Part shown: piece after piece, positions 45,022-59,626 of the stretch
How positions within the stretch are numbered: the first letter of the stretch is position 1
Layout of the letters: every line of letters starts with the position of its first letter
Source: Scylla paramamosain
Lineage: Eukaryota; Arthropoda; Malacostraca; Decapoda; Portunidae
Assembly (NCBI RefSeq): GCF_035594125.1
Contig: NC_087190.1
Location: 7,317,962 to 7,381,961, forward strand
Length of the DNA stretch: 64,000 nucleotides
Direction of reading: 5' to 3'
Notes under the pieces: model-generated
What the model was told of the DNA's origin: nothing
What the model saw: the letters and a program-made list of their open reading frames with translations, nothing else
Database searches by the model: none
Position numbers and translations under genes: made by a program

Positions 45022-45480
45022 TTATCAAATACTCATCACAGCTATGGGTGCAACACAGCTCAGCAAAATACAAAAGTTCAATAAAAAATCACCCAAAGTA
45101 CTCTCAGATAACACAGAGGCAGGTAGCAGAAAAAGTCATTAGCCTATCAAATACTCATCCCAGCTATGAGTGCAACATAAGGCTCGGTTAATAATTACCC
45201 AAAGAACCCTCAGACAACACAGAAGCATTGAGCAAAATAGGCAGCCTATTAAATACTCATCCCAACTATGGATGGAACATAGATCAGCAAAAATTTAAAA
45301 GATCCGTTAATAATCATCCAAAGAACCCTTAGCCTCAGATATCAGATATTACGGAAGCAGGTAGCAAAAAATAAATAGCATATCAAATGTGTGCAACATA
45401 TCTCAGAAAAAAAAAAGCAGCAATTATCCAAAAGTACTCTCAGGTAACACAGAGGCAGGTAGCAAGAAACTAGGTAGCTT
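45022..45480. repeat. minisatellite, about four units of 100-135 bp
   Basis: Units begin at 45023, 45145, 45247 and 45381 with TATCAAATACTCATCCCAGC or a variant. Each also contains GTGCAACATA, AATAATYAYCCAAAGAACYC and GAGGCAGGTAGCAAAAA. Spacing varies (122, 102, 134 bp). Non-coding. Confidence 0.8.
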
Positions 45481-45601
45481 AAGACAGAATAACAGGCATT
45501 CCCGCGCCCCTAAATATAAATCCAGTACTCAAAAACATTAAGTAGCCAGGCTTGAACCTATTCAATACAGAGGAACACACGATAAGGACATAACAAATAA
45601 T

Positions 45602-45604
<3 letters not shown>

Positions 45605-45698
<94 letters not shown>

Positions 45699-45733
45699 TC
45701 GTATATATATATATATTTATATATATATATAAG
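45605..45733. repeat. (AT)n microsatellite with CTCGTATA interruptions
   Basis: About 46 AT units (45605-45697), then ctcgtatatatatatatttatatatatatataagttatactcgtatg. Confidence 0.97.
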
Positions 45734-45859
45734 TTATACTCGTATGTGCCCTAGCAGTATATAAAAGGACAGAAAAATCTGTCACTTTTTCATAGAAATT
45801 GAAAGTAGGGTCTTGCTCCATTTTGATGACCTTTCCTTTTGAATGGATATTAAAGTAAG

Positions 45860-47790
45860 TTACGAAAGTCTTTGATTTGTCATTCTATTTCTAGTGTAAG
45901 TCTTGATTCTTTCCAAAGCAGAAAATGACCTCTCCACAGAAACAGTTGTAGCAGGAATTGTCAAAATTAATTGCATCAACTTCACAGCTTTTGGGAATGT
46001 TTGAGTCAGTTCATTTTCAAATATAAAATCAAGCAAATTTGTAGCGGACTTATCTTGAAGCACCTGTGCATTATAGCAGCTAAAATCCGCTTTTAGTCTT
46101 ATGATGTCGAAAAAGTTCCCGTAGTTCTTTTCTAAACTTTCAAATACATCTGAATCAACTTGACAAGCAAGATTTTGAGACTTGTTATTTGTGAACTAAT
46201 GAAATTAACTTTATGTTTCTGAAATCAGCAAATCTTGCCTTCATGTTCTTCAGTATGTCATCCAAAATTACACCAAATAGTCTCATTCTTTCTTCTTTAA
46301 CTGAACTTGTCGTACGAGATTTTGACTCAAGTTTTTTTTCTCTACATTTTTTTTTTCAAACTTTACGTACAATTCCTTGAAATTTTTGTGCAGATCCTCC
46401 AGTAAATTTATTCCATTAATCGTCTCACTGCAGTATGGAATATTTGTCATATTGGTTTGTAAAACATTGAAAAGAGTGTCAGTTTTAATGAAATTTCGTT
46501 ATAAACCATCAGAAGATAGTACGTTGAGTCTTTTGTTAGCCACTCATAAAACCCATTGCTTCTCACTAAAGTATCTGGATCCCACAAGACAGGATTGCAA
46601 GCTATTCAACAGTATGAACAGTGTATTGTAAAATTGTCTGGATTAGTTCTGAATTTGAACTCCATCTCGGTGCTGCCTTTGGAATGCGTTTTCTCACTAT
46701 CTCATCAAAAGATTGCGTTCGTTTTGTAGTGCCTCACTGGTCTTCAAAAAGCTTGTACATTCAGGTATGAATTTTGATGATTGAGAGAGAAAAAAAAATA
46801 ATAACATGAGCATAGCAGTGGGTAAATAAAGCTGCTGGTGCCTTTTCTCTTACTTTAATTTGAACACCATTTAAATGGTATGCCATCACCATTGCCCCAT
46901 CGTACGTCTGAGCTACAAGTTTCTCAACACAGTCGTAATTATTCAAATTTTTAAATATGCACTCTGTTACACCTCTAACAGTTCTGTCTTTCAGGATGTC
47001 AAATCCTATAAATACTTCTTTGATATCAGAATCTAACACGTACCTCAATACTGTAGAGCACTGTACATGAAATGTCTGTTGTTTCATCCACTATTATAGC
47101 AATGAATGAGGCTAGTGCGATTTCTTCTCTGCTGTTTTCTACAATCATGCCTACTGCTTCAATCAAATAATTTTGTATCTTATTAGAAAGGCCAGAAAAA
47201 AAAAAAAAAAAAAATCTGTAAATGTTGTGCCAATTTTTCATCAAATTTTGCAGTGTAGTTCGTAAACTCGACATAGTTTCCACGATTTAACGATGATTTT
47301 TGTTCATTATCACCGCGGAAAGCAAGTTCTTGTTTAATCTGAAAACAAGTAGCACAAATCTTTTTTTCTTTTTTTTTGATATATCTGTTCTTTAACCTTT
47401 TTATTGTAAATTTCAATGCTGACAAACTTCTGTTTATCTAATAGCAAGTCAACTCGTGTAGTTCCAAATGTTTTCAGTGATATTTGGTTTTCGTAATGTG
47501 TAGCTGATCGTTAATGTTTATTTAAAGCATTGGGCAAATTATTCAAATCACGATATCCTTCTTTTACCCATACGCTTCCACTAGATACAGAAAATAGCAA
47601 ACATGGGAAACAAAAGAGCCTTTTTGTAGTAGTGCAGCCACACAACCACTCTTTCTTACTGTACCAAGCAGTTTGAAACAGTTTAATAACTTTTGTCCCT
47701 TTCTGCTGTTTTAGCTCCTTAAGCTCTGGTGTTGGTCTGCCGTTTTTTTTTTTTTTTTAATGTCTCTTCTTCATAAGTTAGTTTTCAAAA
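45860..47790 (-). pseudogene. hAT transposase pseudogene with TTF zinc finger (ZMYM1-like)
   Basis: A second hAT element, unrelated to the BED type. From the right on the minus strand: GRPTPELKELKQQKG, then a TTF-type finger LFCFPCLLFSVSSGSVW-VKEGYRDLNNL at 47540-47640, LAFRGDNEQKSSLNRGNY near 47300, SREEIALASFIAIIVDETTDIS (catalytic-core Asp block, 47060-47130), and VEKLVAQTYDGAMVM-HLNGVQ (46870-46930). It ends with the C-terminal dimerisation domain ATTVSVERSFSALERIKTY and NRMTNQRLS at 45860-45960. The order equals that of full hAT proteins of ~700-800 residues. A poly-T run at 47200-47217, frame changes and stops show it is inactive. TIRs were not located. Confidence 0.85.
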
Positions 47791-47799
47791 GGTCTTCAG

Positions 47800-49814
<2,015 letters not shown>

Positions 49815-50011
49815 AGGGCATGATGCACGCCATGCGGCTAAGCGGTGCTAGTTGGGCAATAGTACACGCTGAGCTGCTAGACCAGGCTGAAGCCGTCTTT
49901 TCCCTCCTGCCACCAAATACCCTGAAGAAGGTGTGGGTGATTGGCGGCGCCGTGGACAGGCCAGCCATTGAAGACCTTGTGGGCCATGCTCCGATACCTC
50001 CAGTCACTCAG
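49815..50011 (+). CDS. host gene exon 3: 4CL/luciferase-like acyl-CoA synthetase
   Basis: Acceptor CTCACACAG at 49806-49814; donor CAG|GTACTG with GT at 50012. The 197-nt exon supplies two bases to complete the codon left open by exon 2 (G+AG = Glu) and ends in phase 0. Peptide: EGMMHAMRLSGASWAIVHAE, LDQAEAVFSLLPPNTLKKV and WVIGGAVDRPAIEDLVG, ending PIPPVTQ. This is the middle of the AMP-binding domain (RLSGASWAIVH.E corresponds to the ..SGA..VV... strand before the P-loop). The phase match, family order and codon continuity with exon 2 across 12.4 kb support one gene. Confidence 0.85.
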
Positions 50012-50732
50012 GTACTGTGGAAACAGTACTATATACTGGAGCAGGTTGTAATTGGTGCATTTTATTTTTTTATTGTTTTTGTCATGACAGAATTTGAATC
50101 CCAAAAACCTGAATTATGCTAATTAGGAAAATACTTTTAAGAAAGCTTTTTCTTCAAAGTTATGTTTCATTGAAATGTATTCCGTGTTACATATACGATT
50201 GCAATTAACTGGCAAGCGATAATAATTATCTTTTAATATGTATTGCACCGCCAGTCTGAACATGACGCAGTTAAAACAATAAGTTCCCTTTCTTTTATGG
50301 AAAGAGTCATCAAAAATATGCTTTCTTTATGTAAAGAGGTATCAAAAATATATGTATATACATCCTTTTTTTTTTTCATTATCAAAAAAACGTATTTACA
50401 TTGCTTGTGTTACTAATGGTATAAATGTTTTCCACACAAGTTTTTCTCTGTACTTCATCTTTCCTCACACGTAACTCGAACTTACTCCACATGCCCTCAG
50501 AGGCCTCATTTCTTTTACATTAAGTCACCGCTTCTCTTCTGCTCCCATATTCCGTTTGAGGTTCCACACTCTACTATCATAATACATCATGCTCTTCCAT
50601 GGAATTTCCACATAACTTTCCTTCTCACTTAAACTTACTGCATCATCCATAGACTTAAACAACCATGTAGGTATCACTCCTGTCTCACACCTTGACCCAC
50701 CGAAGCTGATGCATTTCGTTACCTCTCAGCTT
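50012..50732. other. intronic sequence, no gene recognised
   Basis: AT-rich intron start; nothing recognised. Confidence 0.4.
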
Positions 50733-50819
50733 AGTAAGAAGACCTGAGACGGTATATTTTTTTTTCTTATGACTGTCAGTTATGAGAAAAAAAATTATAC
50801 CGTCTCAGGTCTTCTTACT
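50733..50819. repeat. hairpin with 24-bp perfect arms
   Basis: 50733-50756 (agtaagaagacctgagacgg...) is the reverse complement of 50796-50819. Pairing continues imperfectly through the T-run and A-run toward the centre. Confidence 0.85.
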
Positions 50820-51032
50820 TCCATATCAGAGATCCATCTCTGTGCGGAACACACAACATGTGGTTGTCCTTGGACAACCACATACATTCTGCATCCTCTA
50901 ATCCCCAAACTCGTAAACCTTGGTTCATTTAATCCTGCTCTTCAGGACAGAGAAGGCACACAAACGGTACCATAAGCTAACACCTGAAATTAATGCCATT
51001 TCATTTTTATGTCCAAAATTACACCAAGCCTG
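50817..51032 (+). mobile_element. highly diverged LINE-A-related fragment (linker region)
   Basis: catatcagagatccatctctgtgcgg corresponds to the family segment cgtgtcagagacccgtctttgtgtg, and cgtaaaccttggttcatttaatcctgctc to cctaaaccttggtttaacacagcttgttc. Very old copy or a related family. It contains a 12-bp-arm hairpin at 50858-50883 (atgtggttgtcc). Confidence 0.5.
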
Positions 51033-51656
51033 GCCTTGTAATTAATGCAACATCCTCCTCATTTTTCTGATCGTCTTGAAGATAGTCCCAACATTCTTGA
51101 CCGCTTCCCAACCTTTTATCCTTCTGCTAATGTTGTCACACTGTCTTCGTGGGATTCCTCCGATCACGATCTCAATAGTCCTGTCGTTGCAATTCCTCCT
51201 CAGGATCCCTCAAAGCGGAGTTGCCTCTATAGTTTTGCCTGTGCTAATTGGGCAATCTGAGAAGGTATTCTGATTTTCCTTGGAATGATTACTGCTTCTG
51301 TTTCAGAGACCCTTTTCTGTGTGCTGAGCAAATAACAGAAGTGATGGTGTCTGGCATGGAAGCGTACCTACATTCCTCACTCTTCCTTTCCCTCTATACT
51401 TTCCAGCATTGGTTTAACTCAATCTTTTGTCGTGCTGTATGTGATAGAGTGACGACCCAAAAACAGTATTTCAGCTTTCCATTACCTGAATTTCATGCGC
51501 TTCCTAAATCATACCAAGTGTGTTCTTCAAGTAGCCAAACACTCCTTTATCAATAGAATATGTCAAAATATTTCTCGATTTAACTCTCCTCGTGACTTCT
51601 GGCACCAAGCCAAAAATATTTCCAACAACTTTTCTTCATCTTTCCACCCTCTATTT

Positions 51657-51778
51657 CAGTGTTTCTTAATCAGGGGTAAATTTACCTCTTAGGATTAAAA
51701 AAAAAAAATACATGACCGGGTGTAGATATCTGATATACCTGAGAATTGAAATAATAATTCAATTAAATTTCATTTTGT

Positions 51779-51870
<92 letters not shown>

Positions 51871-51876
51871 TTAAGA

Positions 51877-51916
<40 letters not shown>

Positions 51917-52008
51917 GGAAGAGAGGAATTTTTTTTTTTTTTTTTATGTAATGGAGAAATACATCAAGCCGAGGAGGATAATGATGAAGGAAAGGTTGAG
52001 AATCCCAG
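51657..52008. mobile_element. hAT-type MITE with 8-bp target duplication
   Basis: A 352-bp insertion flanked by CTCTATTT (51649-51656) and CTCTATTT (52009-52016). Ends: CAGTGTTTCTTAATCAGGGG on the left, and GGTTGAGAATCCCAG on the right (reverse complement CTGGGATTCTCAACC). CAG-TTCTCAACC ends and an 8-bp duplication are hAT hallmarks. It carries no ORF, and it contains (GA)n 51785-51867 and (TG)n 51880-51914. Confidence 0.85.
51785..51914. repeat. (GA)n and (TG)n microsatellites
   Basis: About 41 GA units, a short spacer, then about 17 TG units, all inside the hAT-type MITE. Confidence 0.97.
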
Positions 52009-52794
52009 CTCTATTTCAACTTGATAATATCACTGCCATATCATCTATCTCTAAAGCTGCGCTCTTTGCTCAAACCTTTGCTTAAACAAAAAAAAAAAAA
52101 AAACTCTGCCTTGAATGATTTAAGGCATGTTCGTCTCTCTCTTATATCCTTTGATTACTTAACGTCTCCCATTAAGATTTTCCATGCCCTCGCTGGCCTT
52201 AAACCTCGGATGGCTTACTGATGGAGTTCCTCTAATTGTTCTTCGAACTGTGCCTCCATGCTTGTACCTTGCTTAGTCAAACTCTTCCAACTATGTCAAC
52301 ATCTACCTTTCTTTCTAGCAGGAAGTTTGCCTACATTCAGCTTGTTCCAAAAAAGGGTAACCGCTTTCATCCCTCATATTACCGTCCTATTGCTTTAATT
52401 TCATGCCTCTCAAGTTTTTAATCTATCTTCGACAGTAAGATTCTTAAATATTGGTTAGTTCACGATCTTATATCTGATCGCCGGCATGGGTTCTCTTGTG
52501 ACCGCTCTACTGGTGAATTTTGATCAGCGAAATTCGCTGTTGTCTTAGACATAACAAAGGCATTTGGTAGTCTAGTACAAAGCTTTGACCTCAAGTTCCC
52601 TTTCTGACCGTTCTGTTGCTGGTGTGCTTACTGTTCTTCTCTTGACTATATTAGTGGTGTTGTTCCTCAGGGCTCTGTTCTTTCACCAATTTTATCATTC
52701 ATTAATGATGTTCTAAGCCAAACTTTTTGTCCTATCCACTCCTATGCTGATGATACCACCCTGCTCTTTTCAAGTCTTTACGTAGACATCCAAG

Positions 52795-55308
52795 CCTGGT
52801 GAACTAGCCTACAACTTTGCTATCCTCCATGACCTAGAGCAATTGGTGCAAAACCCTACTCGTATTCCTGACCGTCTTGGAGATACGCCCAACATTCTTG
52901 ACCTTTTCCTGACCTCTAATCCTTCTGCTTATGCTGTCACTCTTTCTTCTCCGTTGGGCTCCTCCGATCACAATCTCATATCTTTATCTTGCCCTATCAC
53001 TCCAATCCCTCTTCAGGATCCCCCTAAGCGAAGGTGCCTCTGGCGTTTTGCCTCTGCTAGTTGGGGGGACCTGAGGAGGTATTTTGCTGATTTTCCTAGG
53101 AATAACTACTGCTTCCGTGTCAGAGACCCGTCTTTGTGTGCTGAGCGCATAACAGAGATGATAGTGTCTGGCATGGAGGCGTACATTCCTCACTCTTTTT
53201 CTCGTCCTAAACCTTCTCAACCTTGGTTTAACACAGCTTGTTCTCGTGCTATACATGATAGAGAGGTGGCCCACAAAAGGTACTTAAGCCTTCCATGACC
53301 AGAATCTCATGCACTTTATATTTCTGCCCGGAACCATGCCAAGTCTGTTCTCCAACTAGCCAAAAACTCCTTCATTAACAGAAAATGTCAAAACCTTTCA
53401 AGATCTAACTCCCCTCGTGATTTCTGGCATCTAGCCAAAAATATCTCCAATAACTTTGCTTCTTCTTCTTTCCCTCCTCTACTTCAACGAGATCTCACCA
53501 CTGCTATCACATCTATTTCTAAAGATGAACTCTTTGCTCAAACCTTTGCTAAAAACTCTACCTTGGACGATTCTGGGCTTGATCCTCCCTCTCCTCCACC
53601 CTCTGATTACTTCATGCCACCTATTAAAATTCTTCGCAATGATGTTTTCCATGCCCTCGCTGGCCTAAACCCTCGGAAGGCTTATGGACCTGATGGGGCC
53701 CCTCCTATTGTTCTCCGAAACTGTGCCTCCGTGCTTGCACCTTGCCTAGTCAAACTCTTTCAGCTCTGTCTGTCAACATCTACCTTTCCTTCTTGCTGGA
53801 AGTTTGCCTACATTCAACCTGTTCCTAAAAAGGGTGACCGCTCTAATCCCTCAAACTACCGTCCTATTGCTTTAATTTCCTGCTTATCTAAAGTTTTTTA
53901 ATCTATCCTCAACAGGAAGATTCTTAAACATCTATCACTTCACAACCTTCTATCTGATCGCCAGTATGGGTTCCGTCAAGGCCGCTCTACTGGTGATCTT
54001 CTGGCTTTCCTTACTGAGTCTTGGTCATCCTCTTTTAGAGATTTTGGTGAAACTTTTGCTGTTGCCTTGGACATATCAAAAGCCTTTGATAGAGTCTGGC
54101 ACAAAGCTTTGATTTCCAAACTACTCTCCTACGGTTTCTATCCTTCTCTCTGTAACTTAATCTCAAGTTTCCTTTCTGACCGTTCTATTGCTGCTGTGGT
54201 AGACGGTCACTGTTCTTCTCCTAAATCTATTAACAGTGGTGTTCCTCAGGGTTCTGTTCTGTCACCCACTCTGTTCTTATTATTCATTAATGATCTTCTA
54301 AACCAAACTTCTTGTCCTATCCACTCCTACGCTGATGATACCACCCTGCACTTTTCCACGTCTTTTCATAGACGTCCAACCCTTCAGGAGGTAAACATAT
54401 CACGCAGGGAAGCCACAGAACGCCTGACTTCTGATCTTTCTAAAATTTTTGATTGGGGCAGACTTGGTATTGTTCAATGCCTCAAAAACTCAATTCCTCC
54501 ATCTATCAACTCGACACAACCTTCCAGACAACTATCCCCTCTTCTTCAATGACACTCAACTGTCCCCCTCTTCTACACTGAACATCCTCGGTCTGTCCTT
54601 TACTTATAATCTGAACTGGAAACTTCACATCTCATCTCTAGCTAAAACAGCTTCTATGAAGTTAGGTGTTCTGAGACGTCTCTGCCAGTTTTTCTCACCC
54701 TCCCAGCTGCTAACTCTGTACAAGGGCCTTATCCGTCCATGTATGGAGTATGCTTCACATGTCTGGGGGGGTTCCACTCATACTGCTCTTCTAGACAGGG
54801 TGGAATCAAAAGCTTTTCGTCTCATCAACTCCTCTCCTCTAACTGACTGTCTTCAGCCTCTCTCTCACCGCCGCAATGTTGCATATCTAGCTGTCTTCTA
54901 CCGTTATTTTCATGCTAACTGTTCTTCTAATCTTGCTAACTGCATGCCTCCCCTCCTTCCGCGGCCTCGCTGCACAAGACTTTCTTCTTTCTCTCACCCC
55001 TATTCTGTCCACCTCTCTAACGCAAGAGTTAACCATTCATCATTCATCCCTTTCTCTGGTAAACTCTGGAACTCCCTGCCTGCTTCTGTATTTCCACCTT
55101 CCTACGACTTGAATTCCTTCAAGAGAGAGGTTTCAAGACACTTATCCACCAATTTTTGACCACTGCTTTGACCCTTTTATGGGACTGGCATTTCAGTGGG
55201 CATTTTTTTTATTAGATTTTTGTTGCCCTTGGCCAGTATCCTTCCTACATTAAAAAATAAAGCCGTCATAAATAAAAAAATAAATAAATAAATAGATAAA
55301 AAAAAATC
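52795..55308 (+). mobile_element. LINE-A, 5'-truncated, inserted into an older LINE-A
   Basis: Begins in the endonuclease (cctggtgaactagcctacaac) and ends in an A-rich tail (~55250-55306). Very similar to the 39421 copy and shares its TGA after SLP (~53296), TAA after KVF (~53899) and the 5-base deletion in GGGGCAGACTTGG (~54463). Frames: 52843-53298 endonuclease end and linker; 53563-53901 linker and RT fingers; 54067-54552 palm with [14 protein letters not shown] and SYADD; 54449-55159 thumb and C-terminus. Same orientation as its host element. Confidence 0.92.
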
Positions 55309-55935
55309 ACTCAAGGAAGTCAGAGAACGCCTGACTTCCGAGCTCTCTATAATTTCTGGCTTAGGACAAATGTTTTGTTGTTCAATGCTCCAAAAACTCA
55401 GTTCTTCCATCAATCACCTCGACACAGCTTTCCCAGTAACTATTCCCTCTTCAATGACACTCAACTGTCCCCCATTCTAAACTGAACACTATAATTCTGT
55501 CCTTTGCTAGTAATCTAAACTAGAAACATCACAACTCCATGTCTGGTCAAAGCTTTTATGAAATTAGCCTTTCTGAGTCATCTCCACCATTTTTTTTTTT
55601 TCATCCCCTTATCTGATAATTTTGTAGAGGAGCTTTATCTGGCCATATATGGAGCACACTTCACATGTTTAGGGGGTGCCCACTCATACCTATCTTCTAG
55701 ACAGGTTGGAATCAAAAGCTTTTCCTCTTATCAACTCCTCTTCTATAAGTGACTGTCTTCTGCCTCTCTCATCGCCGCAATATTGCATATCTTGCTATCT
55801 TCTACCGCCATTTTCACACTAACTGCTCTTCTGACATTTCCAGCTGCATGCCTCCCATCCTCTCGTGACCTAGTCGCGCAAGATGTCCTACGGTCACTCC
55901 CATTCTGTCCATCTCTCTCATGCAAAGGTTAACTA

Positions 55936-56110
55936 TGGTCTGACCATTTTGAATTCAGCGTTTAGGCGTTGTGCTTTCTGGGGATTCTCCAGCTTGTGAC
56001 GCCGCCAGACCTTGTACTGGGCAATTATCAGATTAGAGCTTATGTGTCGCTAATAACTTCACTCTCCCCACACCACCTCTCTCTCTCTCTGCCTGTCAGT
56101 CAGTCAAAAC

Positions 56111-56197
<87 letters not shown>

Positions 56198-56843
56198 TGT
56201 TAATTTCGTTTAAATGTGATAGGTTTCCTTTAAGACATGATATTTCCCTTAAACTATGATGTTATATTTTTATTCTTTAGTTAAGACTTTTTTCCACACC
56301 ACCATCGAGGTAACAGTCAAGGAACGTTGGTGGTTTTAGCTGTTAAGGCAACAGTTCTTGAGGGGTCATGTAATGACCCGCTATTAGCTTTTTTTTTCCA
56401 AAAAATGCTTATTTACTGAATAAGTAAGCTCTTTTTCTCAGCTGTGGAGGTAACAAGAGAGAGAATGTGGGAGGTAGCTTCCATCCTGGCTGGCGGGGCG
56501 AGAGGAAGTGACCATCGATTAACACGCTCACTCTGATCATGTGACCTCACTCGGTCATCCATGGAGACGTGAGAACGCCTGGAGGAAACGTTGCCAAATA
56601 TCGTGGCGTTTGCAAAAAAAAATTAAATAAATAAATAAAATGCAAGTATCATAAAAAAAAAAAAATATTACACTAACTTGTCTATTTTAGAGCATCACAG
56701 TGTATATATACTACAACACCACTTAATTTTGAGGTAGGAAATATCTGACATGAGGTATGTCTTGGTATAAGTGTGGCAACACTGCAGGCCGGGGAATCCT
56801 CAAAGACAACGCCTAAACGTTCAATTCAAAATGGTCAGAAGAT
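55936..56843. mobile_element. TA-flanked MITE (~908 bp) with ~35-bp TIRs
   Basis: Left end TGGTCTGACCATTTTGAATT...GTTTAGGCGTTG; the reverse complement of the right end is TCTTCTGACCATTTTGAATT...GTTTAGGCGTTG. TA lies on both sides (55934-55935, 56844-56845), and the interrupted LINE reads continuously once it is removed. The internal part has (CT)n at 56115-56193 and no transposase. Tc1/mariner superfamily inferred from the TA duplication. A third, partial end of the family is at 61759-61836. Confidence 0.82.
56115..56193. repeat. (CT)n microsatellite
   Basis: About 39 CT units inside the MITE. Confidence 0.97.
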
Positions 56844-57186
56844 AGCATTCCCAATCATTCAATATTTTTTTTTTCTGATATAATGTGGAACTTCCTGTCT
56901 GCTTTTTTATTTCATCCTTTTTATGACCTGAAGTCTTTCAAGAGGGAGGTTTCAAGACAATTATCCTCCAATTTTGGATGAACCTTTTCAAATTTAAGGG
57001 TTGGCACTCTTTTTTTCGTGTGAGTGTTATCTGTTGCTCCGAGCCAGTGCCTCTTATAAAAAAAAAATCTATATTGTTGCTTTTTTTTGTTTGTGATTTC
57101 TGTCCTCTAACGAAACATTTCTTTAATAGGTGCTCTTCCACGACGTTCATTGCACATTCACAATTATAAAATGGCAACACAAGTGC

Positions 57187-57333
<147 letters not shown>

Positions 57334-58700
57334 GGACCACAATTCCCAAAGCTGACTTCCCAAAGCTGCCACATCTGGACTAGCTTTCCTGAACCACCTC
57401 CTGCGTGGACTCAGTGCAGGGCTCAAAGACAGGTGTATGTACAGGGTCCCTTGTGACTCCTGCACCCTTTCCATAACGGTCGTAAAACCAGGTTACACTA
57501 ATTGAGGTCGGCAGTCTGTTTTACCGACCTACAGACAAGGGAAATAATTTAAAAAACACTTAACCCAAAGGAGGCGCCCTTCAACTTGAAATGCCGCTTC
57601 TTCTTTCTCCTCTTCTTACTCTTCCCAGACCCGTCTCTGGTACTATACCAGGTCTTCACGGCTACTTTGGCGTGCAGTTTTACTTCCGCAGGGTATTTTA
57701 TTCATCTCTTTTGTCCAGCAACTATGGCTGCGCCAACTCTGTGACTCTGGTCACTCCTCCGTCTCCGTCGTCATCTCTGTTCTCTGCCTTCTCTACTTCT
57801 ACATCTACTCTCACCTCTCCTCCTCACTTCATACACTTTGCTCCATCTGTATTTTCTCCACACGGTACAAGCTTCAGAGTCACCATGTAATACTGACATC
57901 CCTTCTTCTTTGCAACACACAATGAGTCAACCAGGGACTGTAGTGTCCTGGTGCAACATCACAGCAAGGCCAGTCAAAATACATCCCGGCCAAAAAATAC
58001 TTTCACTCGGGCCCGCACTGACCACATCATTACTCCCACTTGCCCACTCCTGGCTCCGTGGAGCCTTCGTGCCACACCCATAAAACTGACAAAATGAAAA
58101 TGCCAATTTCATGGCAAAATTCAGAGGCGCTCTTGTGCCGCTGTCGACTAAACAATATACTTCTTCCTGGGTGTCACACCACCAAGCCTGTGTCTTACTG
58201 TCAGGCACAACACTATTACGCCTCATTCCTCCCGCCGGCCCGTCGATGCCGACATCCATCAACACATACTACATATCTCGGGCCCAGCACCTGACAATCA
58301 TAAACAACAGCTCGGCCACAGGCAACCCTCAAAAACACTGAAGGTGCCTCCTGAGCAGCAACCTTACACAGCGCTGCCTCCCGACGCGGCACTGTAACGC
58401 TCGCGTCAAAAATATCACAATTCGCCCCGGAAGGAGGAATCATTAATCACCCCTACACTAGAGGAAACACGACTGATAGAGGCCTCGGACAACAGGCTTA
58501 ACAGCCTGACCCGCGCGGTTACGCCCAACAAACGTGGTCACACCGGACCACCAAAACTGCACCAAACGCTCCTGAGTCGACCTGACTCCAAAACGGCTAA
58601 ACACCAGACCGCTACGTGCTTCTAGCACCAGTGCCTCATTAATTGCGGATGGCACATCAAAGTGGAGCTCCAAACCTCTGTCCTCCTCTCCGCCGGCTAT

Positions 58701-59474
58701 TTACAGTATTGTAAATACTTCCTTGCCATTCACTCCTGCCTTGGCACACAGTGGAGCAGCACACACACAAGGGTCAGAACCCTCCTTAACTACACTGATA
58801 GCTGTCGCAGCAGGTGCCAGCAACGGTGGCTCGCCACGTAAGCAAACACCCTCCGTGTCTGGTCCCGGAAGGGGAGCAGCCTGCTCTCTGCTTCCGGTAC
58901 TCCCTGCAGTGGAAGAAACTCCCACCTCCCCGCCCTCGGCAGCGCCCAATGACACACCAAACACAACTTGATGGGACCCAGACTGAGTACCGACGTCCAC
59001 AGCCTCAACACCAGGTGACAACTCCGCCTGAGTGCCACCTCTGAGTGGCTTCACAGGGTGAGGCAAGCCATCAAACAAACAATCCAAACTCATCACTACA
59101 GACTCACCCTTGGCAACACTCTCACCAAAATCAGGTGTTTTTTGCGGTGGCTCTGCTATTTTGTAATCAACTACTGCACACTGACTTAGAGACGAATCTA
59201 ACTCTGGCTCGTCAAAATCCTTGCCAGCAGCGGGACAGTCCTCTGGCCACTCTGCCCCCCATTGCAATATCAACACAAACACTGCGCTCCTTTTGTGGTG
59301 GCGCTGCCTTATTGCAGTCACAGATCCCGTGGGGCACCAGACGCCGAGGTGCTCACCTCGCCTTAGGGCGACTACCAACAGGAACAACTGAATCAGCACT
59401 CTCAGCAACCTCCACATCCGGGTCGGCGTCCGCGTACAGGAGATGCAGCCAGATTCTTCCACCTGCCAGGTCAT
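58701..59474 (-). pseudogene. unrecognised 257-codon frame within the LTR remnant
   Basis: Continuous minus-strand frame downstream of the protease-like block. Contains VVDYKIAEPPQKTPDFGES and an acidic, Gly/Ser-rich C-terminal half (EGGEVGVSSTAGSTG). I recognise no enzyme motif. Its location after the protease-like part suggests a linker within the polyprotein, or out-of-frame coding sequence. Confidence 0.35.
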
Positions 59475-59626
59475 TCCTCAGAAGGAAATCAACATCAGAC
59501 ACTGGCAGGTCCTCCGCTAATGCCACCCACGCCTTCGCGGTCACTAGCGGGCATGACAGCCACCAGGCCAACCCACCTATCCTATGGCCAATAAAATTCT
59601 AAAGCTTTCTTCTCAAATCTCCTAAA

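Larger units (their letters stand above)
51033..57070 (+). mobile_element. old LINE-A copy carrying three nested insertions
   Basis: A diverged plus-strand copy, readable in pieces: 51033-51656 (late endonuclease and linker), 52009-52793 (linker to RT YADD), 55309-55935 (RT thumb) and 56844-57070 (C-terminus and 3' UTR ending at CCTCTTATAAAAAAAAAA). The gaps are a hAT-type MITE (51657-52008), a younger LINE-A (52795-55308) and a TA-flanked MITE (55936-56843). About 19 bp of the old element are missing at the LINE-in-LINE junction. Confidence 0.85.

Noticed and set aside
50858..50883. 12-bp-arm hairpin (atgtggttgtcc) as a possible structured RNA
   Set aside because: Short, isolated, and inside a decayed LINE-related fragment; a chance or mutational palindrome is simpler.
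57900..58443. Possible envelope-like protein downstream in the LTR remnant
   Set aside because: The minus-strand frames have some Cys but no signal peptide, cleavage site or membrane segment that I can support.
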